Shown here piece after piece: positions 1 to 13,100 of a DNA stretch of 64,000 nucleotides (positions are counted from its first letter, which is position 1; each line of letters starts with the position of its first letter). Both the position numbers and the translations under genes were made by a program. This stretch comes from Rhynchonema sp. JSB1_4 (Eukaryota; Nematoda; Chromadorea; Monhysterida; Xyalidae). The notes beneath the pieces were generated by a model. It was given only the letters and a program-made list of their open reading frames with translations. It did not search any database and had not been told where the DNA came from. The stretch is taken from contig JASAMV010006530.1 in NCBI GenBank assembly GCA_030248065.1, positions 1-64,000 of the forward strand, given 5' to 3'.

Positions 1-1677
1 GTGTGCATCACACCCATTTTATGTTTTAACTCAAACTCTGTTCTTCCTTCTTCAAACGCTCTTCTGTTCTCCACAAAAAAAAACGATGAATTAATTACTT
101 TTTGATGTTTCATCCGCCACTAGAAACGTTCATAATGAAAAACGAAGATCTACGCATCAGAAAACCGGTTTACAAGTTCATATCGCAATAAAACCACGGT
201 AATTCGGTTTAAACACAGACAATTTCAACATCTAAATTACTGTTCGATTGACAATAATAAAATAAACGCATCGTAAAATCGTAAGTCGCGTAAAGTGAGA
301 CTGCTTAAAAAACGAAAACCCGTCTCTGTACGCAAATCACGGAGATGGCAGTTAAATGACAGTAAAAATGGCATCTTTTTCAAGAGTTATCATTATCAAA
401 AAGTAAAGTTTACTGCCAAATGGGATGCTCCAAGAATTGACACTTTAAAAAATTTGACATTTGAATTCAATGAGCCAAGTCAAGTACAATTTTAATAATT
501 TGTTATAATAATGAAATTCCAAAGAGGAACTGTTTCTGGCGATTCTTATGGTCAGGTAAACCATCTATGTATGCTCAAATATGCTCATGAACTGCATACG
601 CAGATACAGTACTCGAACGGGATTGCGTATAAAAGGTAAGGATCGGGATCGGGACCCCTAAGGGCGCATTTAGACAGTGTTCGGGAATCGGGAACTGGAA
701 TCTTGGACATAGAAAAAAATTTCATTCCCGATTCCCGATATGACTAAACGCGCCCTATCCCGGATTGAAATTAGAATAAAACGGAATCGGAATCACATTT
801 CCCGATGCATTGTCGACCATTTCATGCTCGTCCACGAATGATCAGGCGATAGGAACATCGTAAGCTAAAATTCAGGGTATTTACCACAAATTTATAATTT
901 TGTTCCAGACTTTTGCTGTCGGTGTTTATTTTTGGTATCATAGTGATAAAACTGCTCCTCTTTGATGACGAGTATAATCGCGAAAAAATACCGGATCGGG
1001 ATCCAGAATTTTAGTCGGGTTCGGGACTTCGGGGTTTTATCGAGATTGAAATACTCCGTATCGTGATTTCGGGAACGAGATTCCGTCCGAGCACTGCCCA
1101 GACGCACACACGCACAAGTTTAAGAACACTAAATTCGACATAATCGTGAAACAAAAGGGAAAGTGCATCATTTTGTATGTACATATGTACATCTAACCAA
1201 GTATCCTTCGTTCAATGTAAAAAACCACACGCAACCGTGTCAAACAACAACAATAAAAGTTTGGATTTTTTTACAATTACTTCAGTAATGTTACTATTAT
1301 TACCGAACAAAACTGCGGATGAAAAGTATTTCTTATTATGAAATAAGTGGAAGTGAAGGCCGTCGGAAAACTTGTACCTATCTATTTATCCATCATAAAA
1401 TAATACGCGCACTGGTGCAGCCTGTAGAATAACAATGGCAAACCAAAGTGATGCATTACGCCAAGAATTGTTTTTCGGGTGCTGCAAAAACGTTAATCAA
1501 AGCAACAACCATACACAATATTGGATGTGACGCTCGCGCGCGCGTTGAAAGTGAAATAAACCCAATCGTGAAGATTTTGATGAATCATTTCTTTATACGT
1601 GACATGAAACCTCATCCCTAAATTTCCAAATTTCAAGTTGCTATTCCGCCTTCTGTGTAGCTATAGTTCCAACCGGC
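1..1677. other. AT-rich non-coding stretch
   Basis: No convincing exon is visible. The only open frames are short, AT-rich and without a recognisable domain. A GATCCCG-rich foldback lies at about 659-762 and related GATCGGG copies extend to about 1090. There is a short alternating CG run near 1536-1546. Confidence 0.6.
659..762. repeat. Small foldback with GGGAATC/GATTCCC arms
   Basis: The left arm, starting AGGGCGCATTTAGACAGT and running into TTCGGGAATCGGGAA, is the approximate reverse complement of the right arm, TTCCCGATTCCCG followed by TAAACGCGCCCT. Related GATCCCG-type repeats occur at 1000-1090, 24,951-25,380, 26,040-26,100 and 48,300-48,430, so this is a dispersed family. Confidence 0.6.
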
Positions 1678-2032
1678 ATGAAACATCACCTGACTACGTT
1701 GTTGTCTATCCTGAACTTGTTGATCCGACCGAACAGCAGTCAGTTTGCTGACTACGATTACAACCTCTTTCAACCGTTACGAGATTACGAGTTCTTCCCG
1801 CACCATCGGAACCCACCGCCGAGATTCCCGCCAAATTTCGCTGTCAACCCCAACAACTTTAACCGAAATTTCGACTCCGACCAGGACGATGAGCCGTGCG
1901 TGGACGGCAATGTTCAGTGCGTGTTCTGGGCGGAACGCGGTGATTGCAGGACCAATCCAACTTCGGTGCCCATTGCCTGTCCGTGCACATGTCATCTGGC
2001 CGCCGTCAGACCGGACTTGTTGCAGAAACTGG
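1678..2032 (+). CDS. ShKT-domain exon with signal peptide (5' exon of a secreted protein)
   Basis: The ATG at 1678 opens a hydrophobic leader (LTTLLSILNLLI). A Pro/Asn/Phe-rich spacer and one nematode-style ShKT module follow (CVFWAERGDC core, then a C-x-C-T-C end, residues about 72-105). The frame runs to a strong donor, CTGG|GTGAGT, leaving phase 1. Reading through would reach a stop at 2040. This is either exon 1 of a separate ShKT gene or an upstream exon of the peroxidase gene 8 kb downstream. The AG at 10,400-10,401 offers a phase-compatible acceptor, and that join keeps the frame open (999 codons including the stop). The motif TGAAACATCA overlaps the start codon. ShKT modules are disulphide-rich extracellular domains common in nematode secreted enzymes. 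The exon is well supported; which gene it belongs to is not. Confidence 0.6.
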
Positions 2033-2569
2033 GTGAGTAGATCCAAGCCGAACACACGCCGTTTTCTCCAGTTTGGGCGGAGCCTCTTTTCATGGAGGTC
2101 TTGCTGCTCCGTTTCTGAGATACACCAGGTGGGAGAAGCGTCCTTTCGGAGGACGCTGAAAGTTCGTTGGTGAAGAAAAGTGCTTGGTGTAGAATTTGAT
2201 GTTGTTACATATACTGTACATGCAGTTGAAGAATACAGGTACGATCGCAGTGACGATGCCCTGGTGCACCATTTGTCTGTGTGATAAGCGGATAATTATA
2301 GCCAACAACAGAGTCACCAGCCCTTCCACGGCTATCACCTTTGCCGTGGGCTTGGGCTTTTGGATCAAAAGCCTAATAATAGATTATTCACCCGGTACTG
2401 GCAAAGCTTGTCCCCAGCTGAGGTTAGCCTTGTGCTTGGGCCAACACTTAGGCTGTGAGCAGATAAACGCGGAATGGCAGAATCTCCCCCGCACCCCGCG
2501 TTTTCTTCTACCTTTGCGGATTCCCTTTCTCAAAAATCTTTTGTCACCCCTCTCTTTTCTTCTGCCCCA

Positions 2570-2613
2570 CCACCCCCCTCCCCCCCCCCCCGCCCCCACC
2601 CCCCCGGCAAAAG

Positions 2614-2648
<35 letters not shown>
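2570..2648. repeat. Poly-C / C-rich low-complexity tract
   Basis: A C-rich run broken only by a few A and G bases, including about 28 consecutive C near 2619-2647. The proline-rich open frames across it are artefacts of composition. The length may be unreliable in assembly. Confidence 0.9.
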
Positions 2649-2649
<1 letters not shown>

Positions 2650-2813
2650 CATAGGTTTTCGGCTGTCGGCTCGAATTGGGCCCAAGTCAAAGCCAAAGTG
2701 TGCTCAAACGCTGGGTCTCAATCGCTGCTGGGGTTGGTGATGATAAGCTTCACCAACACACTCATGCCTGCGAGCGTGAGCTGAAACGGAAATGAAATAT
2801 GAAGAAAGTAAAG

Positions 2814-3042
2814 CTGGAGTTATACTTGTCCATTTTGGGCCTGTAGACAAATCTTTGTTTCAATCATATTTTGTGACAGAGTTCAGGCACCAATTCAGAC
2901 CAGCGTAAAAGTTGTTCCCCTGCACCAAACGAACAACTTTTACGCTGGTCGAAATTAGTGCTTCAACTCTAGCACAAATATAATCATAGCAAAAATTGGT
3001 CCTCATTGTCTACAAGCCCAAAATGGACAAGTATAACTCCAC
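2814..3042. repeat. Palindromic foldback (MITE-like) element
   Basis: The left arm, from TGGAGTTATACTTGTCCATT, and the right arm, ending AATGGACAAGTATAACTCCA, are reverse complements. A second inner pair (CCAGCGTAAAAGTTGTTC and GAACAACTTTTACGCTGG) shows that the whole unit is near-palindromic. No coding capacity. Confidence 0.85.
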
Positions 3043-3045
3043 CTT

Positions 3046-3394
3046 AGGGCGAACTTAGGTTGAACACGGAATCCGGAATCCAGAAATATTTCCGGATTCC
3101 GGTTTCCAAGGATGAAATTTTTATTTTTGCGTTTTCCGGAAATATTTCCGGATTCCGATTTCTGGATGAATTTTGCGGAACACGGTATTAACCTTCAACC
3201 AGATTTCAGTTCACTGTGTTTTCAAAGGAATGCAAAACATTTCAGAGTGCTGCGTTTTTCATATGTATTTCATCCGGAAACCGGAATCCGGAAATATTTC
3301 CGGAAAACGCAGACGCTGTTTCGCATCCAGAAATGGATCAAAGTTTTTGCATATAAATATTTCCGGATTCCGTGTTCAACCTAAGTCCGCCCTT
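3046..3394. repeat. Foldback element with internal CCGGAAATATTTCCGG palindromes
   Basis: The ends AACTTAGGTTGAACACGGAA and TTCCGTGTTCAACCTAAGT are inverted copies. The interior is packed with variants of ATATTTCCGGATTCC in both orientations. It directly abuts the preceding foldback, so one may have inserted beside or into the other. Confidence 0.8.
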
Positions 3395-3416
3395 AAGATC
3401 AGCTAGTTCAAAAAAT

Positions 3417-3570
3417 ATGACAGTTTCAGTTGATCAAGCGAATGGTGTGACGACGACAATATCGACCATCGAACCCAGACCAGGAACTCGGCGCAATCCC
3501 GACGCAGACAGGGACTCGAAAGAGGACCGAAAACAAAAACGACGGTTGCGACCCGAAGACCGATTTGCAC
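3417..3570 (+). CDS. Candidate first coding exon, charged protein (weak)
   Basis: The ATG at 3417 opens about 51 codons. A Thr-rich start is followed by a strongly basic/acidic stretch (RDSKEDRKQKRRLRPEDR). The frame ends at a good donor, GCAC|GTGAGA, in phase 1. No family is recognised. No partner exon was found downstream before the peroxidase gene, so this may be chance. It lies 22 bp after a foldback element. Confidence 0.25.
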
Positions 3571-6500
3571 GTGAGACCATAACCTTGTCCTGCTTAATTG
3601 TTATTTTTCTGCATTTTAACGGTTTATCGGCGTATTGTACAAACACATTCATTAGCTATTCAAGACAAATATGAACTTATTCAAGCTCGATGCATGGCAT
3701 CGAACCACGCATCCTGATCAGGAACCAAATTTCCTCAGCGGACAAACTCAACAAGCTCACGTAGCTTGTGTAATGTCAAGAGTTCAAAAATTGTTCAATT
3801 TTTCCCCACTTGGTTGCACTGACGTTTGCAGAATGAAGAATTGATTTTTGACACTCCTTTTCTTGCCCGGTTCAGGTGCGGGTGCGTTTTCGTTTTCTGG
3901 CCACAGTATTTTGGTCAAGATAAACACAAAAAATCACGAAATTCAATAAATGTGATAAATTTTAAAAATTGTACTGTGAGTATCATCTTACGTGAAATTT
4001 TCACGTGCCAACTTGCGATTCCATCTAATTGTACCTGTTGTCAAGATGTCAAAGAAGTATGGTTGACATAATGTGTGCATGTCACAAACACAGCACCAGT
4101 TGTAAGTGCGTAGGTGCAAGGGTCACTATTAAGAGTGTAAAGTGTGTGCGTGGCTGACCACAACAAGTGACCACAGTGACATGACCACGTTCACCTTTAA
4201 CAGCGTATAGTGAACAAATTCAGTTTTTTTACACCTACTGCACATTTTATGCATGGTACATTCCAATCTTTATACGCATGTTTCACAAAAACACTCGCAT
4301 CGATTGATAAAAATACGACCGACCAATGATATCAAACTTGGCGATCGGTGCCCGGTCCGGTTGAGTGACGCCAATATTTTCAAATTTATTTCGAACACGC
4401 AACATTAGTCCAGTCTCTGTGAAACATCAGTCAGCTATGTGCCAGTACTGGTATACTAACACATAAACTAGCTGTCCGGCTGGGTGATGTTGCACTGATA
4501 TCGGTCGTGCAGAACCGGACCGTACCATTTTTGACATTTCTCCACAAGGTCTTGGAAAACACGTCTATGTCACAACACGCGTTTTCGCTTGTTTTCGCTT
4601 GATCTATAACGATAAGGTGCATTAAGTGACCAAGGTCCGTTATATACCGTTACGGCTGCGCAATATGTAAAAATATGTCGCATTTACAAATCGCACGTGT
4701 ATACCTGTTATGAAATATAGCGCTTGCAAATAAAATGGAAATTGAAAATTGGAAGTTTTTATAAAATTTCGCGGTGTGAAATTATTTTATGGAGAAAACG
4801 CGTGTTGTATTATTTTCTCTATTCAAATTTTTATCTCATGTCTTGCAATATTATTTGAAGCAAGATATATCGACTTTGAAGCGACGCTTCATGGTTTGGT
4901 ATTTTGTACTTAAAATATCCATACCCATTTTCATTAACCCCATAAAATGTGAGTATGAGCGTACAGACATTCTGATTGCTAAAACTTTTCAAAATCAAGG
5001 CAGGTATATGAACAAGTTGTTTTGGTTGACGCTGAATTGCAGAATGCTCAATTTGTTTATCGTGTTTTTGTGCAACTTTGGACACAAAGCTACATTCATA
5101 CACATGCATAAAGGTATGTAGGTGTGTGAATCCTATTTCGAGAGAACAATATGAATTTCATCCCGGCGCGGTTTGTGCTCTACAAAACTGCGATTTTTAC
5201 GTCACACCTGAAGCAGGATGTTATGTTTTTGATGAATAAAGGTTTTTGTTTTTGCATTTGTTTCTGAAATTAAATGAGTTGTTATTGTGACTCATTCTTG
5301 CATCTCGTCCAGTCGCTTTATAAATGGGCAAAGGAAACGCAAAGTTCTAGATTTCGACTGCCATAAACCATCCAATCGGACCTTCGAAACCATTTTTGAT
5401 GAAGGTTGTAGTTTGGATTTGATGGTTCATTATTGATGCATAATTCTCTTTGAAGCGCAATAGTAGGCATTCATAAATCATCAGTTTTTGTCTTCAGAAA
5501 TCGAAATCTTTGCTCACAGTTGTCGCTGTAAATTTTGTGCTATTGTCGTGTCGCGGAAAGCCATCCTGAAATACAGACATCAATTCTTTCTTCAAGCAAA
5601 AGCAACACCATAAAGTGTTCGGTTCGCGCTAAAAAAAAGCGAAACAACTCCGGCAGTTTGCACGCACGAAAATATCCAAAGTCTATCAACACATGCGGTG
5701 TAAGAATATTTTGTGGCGACGCGTTGTTTTTTTGTTCCCGTACTTATTCATTCACTTTTCGCTCTTCATTACCGCCATTATGTAATTTGTTAGACTCGGA
5801 CGCGGTATCAACTTTGAAGGCACGCCGATGTGCGGTTTTGTGGATCTATTTGTACACTTCATGAAACATTAGCGAGTCATTCACACTTTTCCATTCAGTG
5901 CAGCCAGTGCACATCTCGTTGGGTGGCTCTGTGCTCTGTCTGGTAGGATGCCTGATGGTCCCACTCCCCTAAGAGGAGCGGATGGTCCGTGTGCCAAGGG
6001 CGACGGATGGTCCCACAAAGGTCACTGGGACCATCCGCCCCTCTAAAGCAATGCATTTTCAAGGGCTACGAATGTTCCTAATCCCCATGCAACGTGTGCC
6101 TGGCATTCTCGATGTAACTGTGTGGCTCACTGCAGCCAATAAACGTTACGTTACAACTTGCGCTTCCGCCGGGTTTGTATTTTGCGTAGAAAAGTCATAA
6201 TACACACATAGCATAATTTAGCACACAAACGCACATCTGCCGCATACAAATACGTACCTGGTAGTCTCAGAGATGCGCACGACAACAGCAATCCCTATTG
6301 CGTTTCTTTGATTGGACAAGGTTGTCTGTGCTGCTCACCCTGCATTATCTAATGTATTGTCGTGTCTGCTAATTTCCGGCAGTTTTTTAACCATCCGCCC
6401 ATCTGAAGCGGGAACTGGAACCACCCATCGCTCTTCATTTTCGCTCCAAGGGACCAACCTTTCCCTACCCAGCTTTACGCCAAGGGCGAGGGGGTCCGGG

Positions 6501-9500
6501 ACCATCCGTCACATAATCCATTGTCTTGCCCGCATCAGTCATGAGCATGCCCGCACAAGGCGCGCCCGTAATTTTGATATGCCGCGTGAAATCCCACATC
6601 CGGTGGGCAAATCGTGTAATGCACTGATGCCATAAACATTATGTTTTTGCGCAGCGCGTTTTTGTGCAAATGCACATGCCTGCCTCCGACACCCGGGGTT
6701 GTAACTGGTTTTTTCAAATATCGAGAGACGAGAGCAGGTTCAATGTCGCGAATGCTGAAAAGGAAAGTTTCTCTTGTGGTGACGTTCGATGTTCGTGTGA
6801 TAAAATAAAGGCACTGCAGGATTTTTCTGTCGATACTTTTGTTGGATTTGCGCATGTGTACCTACATATTCCATTAGAGTTGTCTGACGTAGCGCAGGGC
6901 TTCTGCCTTTTTTCGCACCCGGGTTCTGTCAAGAGCCTTTACGGCAACCATCATCAACTTCTTAGTGTGTAGGTACATATTTGATCCGCTCTCTGATTCA
7001 ACGAGGACAAAAACGATTCAGCACAGTGTGTCAAAAATAGGTAGGTAATGTAGCTGACTAGTTTTTTAATGGCGAATCATTTTTCATTTTTAACAACACT
7101 TTGATTGCCGTTTGACAGCCTTGTTCACAGTTGGTTGATCGCTTTACGCTTGTTTGTTTTCTAAATTTTAACAAGTTGCTTATAGTTGCTTTGTGCACAC
7201 ACGCGGTGTGGAAAAATTGCTGTTCTCAGAGCTTTCTCACCTTATACAGTATTTGTTAACGCATTAGTCATATGGAGCTGTGTAAATTATTTTACCGATC
7301 ACGTCGAACATGCGCACACGATAACACATTACACGTTACCTGCCTACGGCTCCATGGTTAGCTATAGGTGCTGTATGTGTAGCCCTGGTCTCCCTTTGCA
7401 TTGAAGCTTCATGAAACATCAATGCGCATATGATTACGTTTAACGCAGCTCTGCACCACCGCCAGTGATGTTACAAAAAGCGGCATAAACATGCCTAAAT
7501 ATTCAACACATGTCTCTCGAAATTGGAGTGCTTAGGTAAAACCGTTTCTCAGTGCGAGTTGTTTCAGAACACTGGTCTACTTTCCCTTCTATCAATACAA
7601 GCGGTCATGAAATAATTGACACTTAAAAAGGAACCGTTGAAACGCCGTAAATCTGTAGTTGTGGCTCATTCATATTTTCGTCATCAATATTTTCTTGTGC
7701 GCGTTCACCGCCGAATAATTTTCACACAATGACAGTAACGAGATCATTCTGTTTCGTTGATTCGATTTAAGCAATGAAGTATCGACATTTCGAACGACTA
7801 AATTAATTTGCTTTTTAAGTCGGGGCATTTGCTTCTGCCAAAAGATTTTTTAAATAGTTGACTAGCTAGATTTACTATAATATGTCTCGATTTCGACATA
7901 AAAGATACTTACATATGTAGTCCGTATGTATGCTAATATATTCAAGTTTAAAGTTTTGGCGACTAAATGTTGATGGATTACCTTGACGTTTTCAGTCTTA
8001 CTGGCCGCCTTCTGACAAGAATATGCATAATTGTTCAATCGCTAAAATGTAATAACGATGTACTAAAATGTGTTTGTCATTTAAGTAATACCCAACGGAT
8101 TACTCGATTATAACGACAGGACAGGTTCCGTTCATTTATTATTACCTTTTCGTGGTTTGTTCTTCCGTGATTCGAAAGCACTGTACCTGGCTGATTATGG
8201 TCGGTTTCGCACATTTTAACAAGAATACGAATGTTTCCACGCTGTTTCGACATGGATATCACATAACAACAACCACTTTCGATATCGTTCCTAATCTTCT
8301 TGATTTGTCCGGTTTGTAAACTTGAACCCGCAAGGTCAGGGCAATCAATGTTAGTCATACTAGAATAACCATCTCCTGCTGTCCTGCGCACAGTGCCCAA
8401 AGTTGCGCATCATCTTTTTTCTTTCCTATATAATTATTGTAAATTTGTTAATTTGACGTCTGATATGCATCTGCGCATCCACACACAGTCTAACCAATAG
8501 TCTAAATTTGCATGTGCGATGCCAAACTGGATCTTGATCATTATAACCTTTCAAGACTTTCGTCTTTTGTATTATTAAGTTGTCAATTGATGGCAACAGT
8601 GTATGAAAAAAATTGGGATGACCGTTACCTTGTACCCGTTCACACAACAGTCATATAGTTTACGAGAAAAAAACTTGTTTCAACGTGTTTCAATACCGAT
8701 CATTTTCATTATCAGCCCTAAGTTGCCAACCTTAAACCAGTTCAAACTCAAACTGATCGTAGTTTTTTATTCGTCACAGATTATACCAGACGATATTACA
8801 CCACTTCGTATTTCGTGTGCACAAACTCATAAACCAGTACAACGTGGCGCTTTGAGTGATTGAAGAAAATTCATTGTCAGCATTGTGGGTGAGGTTATTC
8901 CTTGATCTAAGAGGGCAAATAAAAACTTGGCAAAAGTTGAAAGAAATACGGATAAAGTATGAAAATGAGTGTGTGATTCACATACACACGTGAAACACAC
9001 CGCCCACCGACATTGATAATAAATATTTATGGGCAGATTTCATACTTTCCATTTCAAATGTGTGTGTACGTTTGTTTGGATGCGCGTGGCATTTTTTTTG
9101 AAGTGCCGCTCGCAGCTGGCAACTTTTGGATGTACCCACCAGGAGGGCTACTCTCTCATGAATACAGGTTTAATATGAATTTTTGCCAAGTTTTAAAATG
9201 TCGGATATTGTCACTGTTGTCATTGTTGTTGTTCATGTGCTGATCGGTAGTCGTCGAAGGTCATCCCGTTGCGAGTTATCGTCATCTGTATTTGAATATT
9301 CATCTTTTTTCCTGCAAATCATTTCTCTGAACATTCAATTTTATGAGATGCGTTTGGCGCGAGCCCTTTATGTTTCACTTTTACTTGCGCGCTCGCGAGA
9401 GAGTATAAATTTCACAGCTGCATGCGCCTGTGCGTGAACAAGACTTTTTGGATAAAAAAGAAAAAGGTCAACTAGTGTGCTGTGTGCATTAGTGTACTAA

Positions 9501-10121
9501 CAGTGCGAACAGAACTTGTTTGCGGCAAGACTGTTTATGCAGCCAGTTTTTTATCCCTTACTCATTTACAGTATACTGCCGCGTTTGTCCGGTTTTGTTT
9601 GTTCGCTGTTCCAGAAAAACAAAGAGAAAATGATCATCTGTATCAATTTTATGTTCACGCACTACGACAATAACGGTTTATCGCGTCCACTCCTCTTAAC
9701 CTTGACTATATTTTCTTATTGTTGTTTTTCTGTTTTGCAGAATTAATAAATGCCAAAAACGACCAAGCACGTGAGTAAAAAAGTGTGCGCCCATTAAAAT
9801 CGGTAAATAAGATTTAGGATGGGACGCGGATAGAGAGATTGCGGTCTTCAAATACTATATCTGACATGAACAAAAACTAAACTAAATTACAACAGTGTGC
9901 GAAAAAAACTCCATCCATTCACCGAGCGAGTTACACTGAAACTGGTTATCAGTACTTTCACTGCGCTGAAAACGTGGAAATGATCAGCTGCCGACTGGAA
10001 GACCTCGAGGTCACGTGATCAGATTTCATCAGAAACAACTTGCAAAAACATCGAATTTACATTAAATTATCGAATCAGACCAACAAGGCTGAAGCATTCC
10101 AAATTGATCATTGATTGAAAA

Positions 10122-13100
10122 ATGTCAATGATTCTGTCGCTATTAACTGTCGGCCAAAGATGGCGACCCCCGATCACCAAAATCGTCAAACAACAACAGC
10201 ATCACCACAGCAACACTGCTCGGCTGATGTTTCATACACACGTTATAATCGTCGCACTGTTATTGTTCATCGCCAGCTGCCATAATTCCATCGGTTTGTC
10301 AACATTATCGCTGATAATGTACTATTACAGTTTATATTCCAATCAAAGTTCGCTTGACTCCTTGCTGAATCAGGGCCAAAATCCGGAATATCATCTTGCA
10401 GCGTTTGCACAAGTGACCGAGCAGTTTCGCTGTTTGACGCCGTCCTGTTGTGATCAGCATGAATTCTGTCGATTTTGGTCGCGCGTCGGCGAATGTTCGT
10501 CAAATGGACCGTGGATGACGGACAATTGTCAAATATCGTGCAACACGTGCGGACAAGGTGCCACTAGCACTGGTCCTTTAGGTTTAAAAACGCGTATTGG
10601 CATTCTATAGGTGTACATACATATATACCATTCCTGCGCGACGCACCTGGTCAGGTATTGTCACAAGACTTTCCACTATTGGCCAGGGTCGTGAGATGTG
10701 GGGCTAATCATCCAATGATGAGGCCACATTGGCATTTTTTGTTCCTATTAATTTCTTCACGTCAAAACAGGAATCTGTTTTTGACTAAAACTGTCTAACC
10801 CAGCAGCTCTGTTTGGCTATTCTTCAAACTACAATCCCCGCCTGAGCTTCCAACATTGAATCTAACGCATCGAGTTACCGGTGACGCTTTTCTATCAATC
10901 ACGCTACTCCCCCATTATCCCGAGTTTTCATTATTAATTTTCCACAATCATGCGCACTATTGTGTAGTTCATTGAACCATTAGATTCCGCTTATAGCTTA
11001 TTGTGAATTAAAAACTGTATCGTGCTATCCTGACCCTATTAATACCAGGACGTCTGCAGCCGAGCCTGTTCACCATACCGGGTTTGAGTTCGGGCGTGTC
11101 ACGCGTGCCGCTGCCAAGTACGGTAGCGCGCTTCACGCAGTTCGGCTCGTCAGCACGTGCCATTTCCACATCATTTACGGCCACCACAACAAGGCCACGA
11201 TTCTTTGCCACCGGCAGCACCACACGTACTCGAAGACCACTGTCTTCGGCTCAGACCAGCCAACAGTTGTTGAGAAGCTCGATCACCACAACCGGATTTG
11301 TGAGACAAAACAACACTAGCAGCAGCACAACAACAACAACAACAACAACACGACGGGGAACAACAACAGTATCAACAACAACACCGACAAGCACAACAAC
11401 ATTGACGACAACACCAACAACAACGACGACGACAGCAACAACAACAACAACAACTAGAAGGCCCACTACAACCACTACCAGTACTACCAGTACCACAACA
11501 ACGCGTTAGTAACCTGTAATACTGTAGGTGCAGTGTCAGTGCAACCATTGAACTAAAATCGTGTTTAAATTTTTTTTGTTGCAAAATCACCTTTTTATCA
11601 TAATTTCATCCCAGTTTTTCTCACTCACTCACACATGTACGCATACGCATCCAACCCACCACAATGATATGCAATAACACTATTCTGTTCTACTGGAACA
11701 TCACCCATTCACATCATTCAGCTATTCCCGTCACCACGACCACTTCACAACCGCCAGCTACACGTCCCACCTCGACCACGACCAGGAGTACAACTCCGCG
11801 TCCCAGTCCGGTCACAACGACCACTCGTTCGCCGCCGTCTCGTTCCCCGTCTCAGACCACCAGTGCTCGTACGAGTAACGGAAGAACGAGCAGCAGCACT
11901 CGTACGAGTAGCAGAATAACGACCACAGCCGATTGTCGGGACACGGATCCACTCTGTGACTTTTGGGCGCGAGTCGGTGAATGCGAACGCAATGCCCGTT
12001 GGATGCTGCCAAATTGTGCGAAAGCGTGCCGCAGTTGTGATGTGTCAATCGCAGCGCAAGGTATGTGCAGTACGTACATACATGTGCCTAGCTGATGTTT
12101 CACTGTAAAATAGTGCATTCATCCTTGCATAATTGACCTTATAATCCTTTGTGTTGTGGATGTCAAATAAGAATTGGCGTTCAGAAGAGACAGTGGGAAA
12201 ATAGTGACTTCAATCTCAGAAGTGGGTTTGAAAAACACACCCTCGTGGCAATTTAGCAGTTTCGTGTCGCACGTTTAAGATTTCGATCTCAACAATCAAC
12301 CATCATTAACTGATTTGCAATCGGTCAACCCCGGCGCACAACAACGTCAACCAGCCACACAGCCACGCACGTCTGATGGCTCGTGTCGGGCGCCCGTCAG
12401 CGTTGAAGGTGACCTTCAGCTGTCTCTCTTTTTAAAATTTTTTGGGTGTTGAGGAATACAGTAACCTGTTTTTCTGCTGATACATCTTCTCAATTCTGAA
12501 AACCAATAAGTAAAGCTCAATGACTGCCAGGCGTGGTACATGCATTCAGAAAACATGTACGCACTTTACGCACGAGCGTAAAGTCCAATCAACCAACATG
12601 CGCGTAACGCTTGCCATCGTGTGTGAACTACGAGAGTAGACGTGCAACGTTTGGTTCATTGTGTACGCACGAGTGGTTCGCAAATACCTACGGCCCGAAT
12701 AAAAATCGCTCGCTTGCTCTGCAGTTGTACCACCGCGGTCGCAGTCGGAAGTGCTTGCATTTAAAGTTGAGAGCGTGAAACATCATAATGTTTGCAGACA
12801 TTCGTTTCCGTCGTGTGATCGGTCTGCAGGACATTCAGCAATCCAACACCAACTTCGGTTGTGTGCCCGAACTCTCAACGACCGACTGCGCGCGCAACCA
12901 ATGCTACCATCAACGGTATCGCACTTTGGACGGCAATTGCAACAATCTGCAGCAGCCGCTCAAGGGCGCCGCCTACACACCGCAGATACGATTAAAGGCG
13001 CCAGTGTATGATGATGGCGTGCAGGCGCCGAATTGTGAGTTTTTGGATCCGATCCAGGGGATTGGTTGACCATTATTGGGTCCGGTTGTGTTCATTGTGA

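Larger units (their letters stand above)
2033..10121. other. Long AT-rich intergenic or intronic stretch
   Basis: No confident exon apart from the candidate at 3417-3570. The stretch holds a poly-C tract (about 2578-2647), two adjacent foldback elements (2814-3042 and 3046-3394) and a diffuse family of GGACCATCCG/CGGATGGTCC words at about 5945-6510. The open frames at 4789-5121 and 6312-6972 are compositionally random. If exon 1678-2032 belongs to the peroxidase gene, this stretch is its first intron. Confidence 0.55.

Noticed and set aside
4789..5121. 110-codon AT-rich open frame
   Set aside because: Phe/Ile/Lys bias matches the base composition, and an equally long frame runs antisense. 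No family features.
4431..9746. Several 60-110 codon frames between 4.4 and 9.8 kb
   Set aside because: None has a domain, a phase-consistent partner or a conserved copy. They overlap on both strands as expected by chance.
11251..11496. Val-rich minus-strand frame
   Set aside because: Antisense shadow of the Thr-rich ACA/ACC linker exon of the peroxidase.
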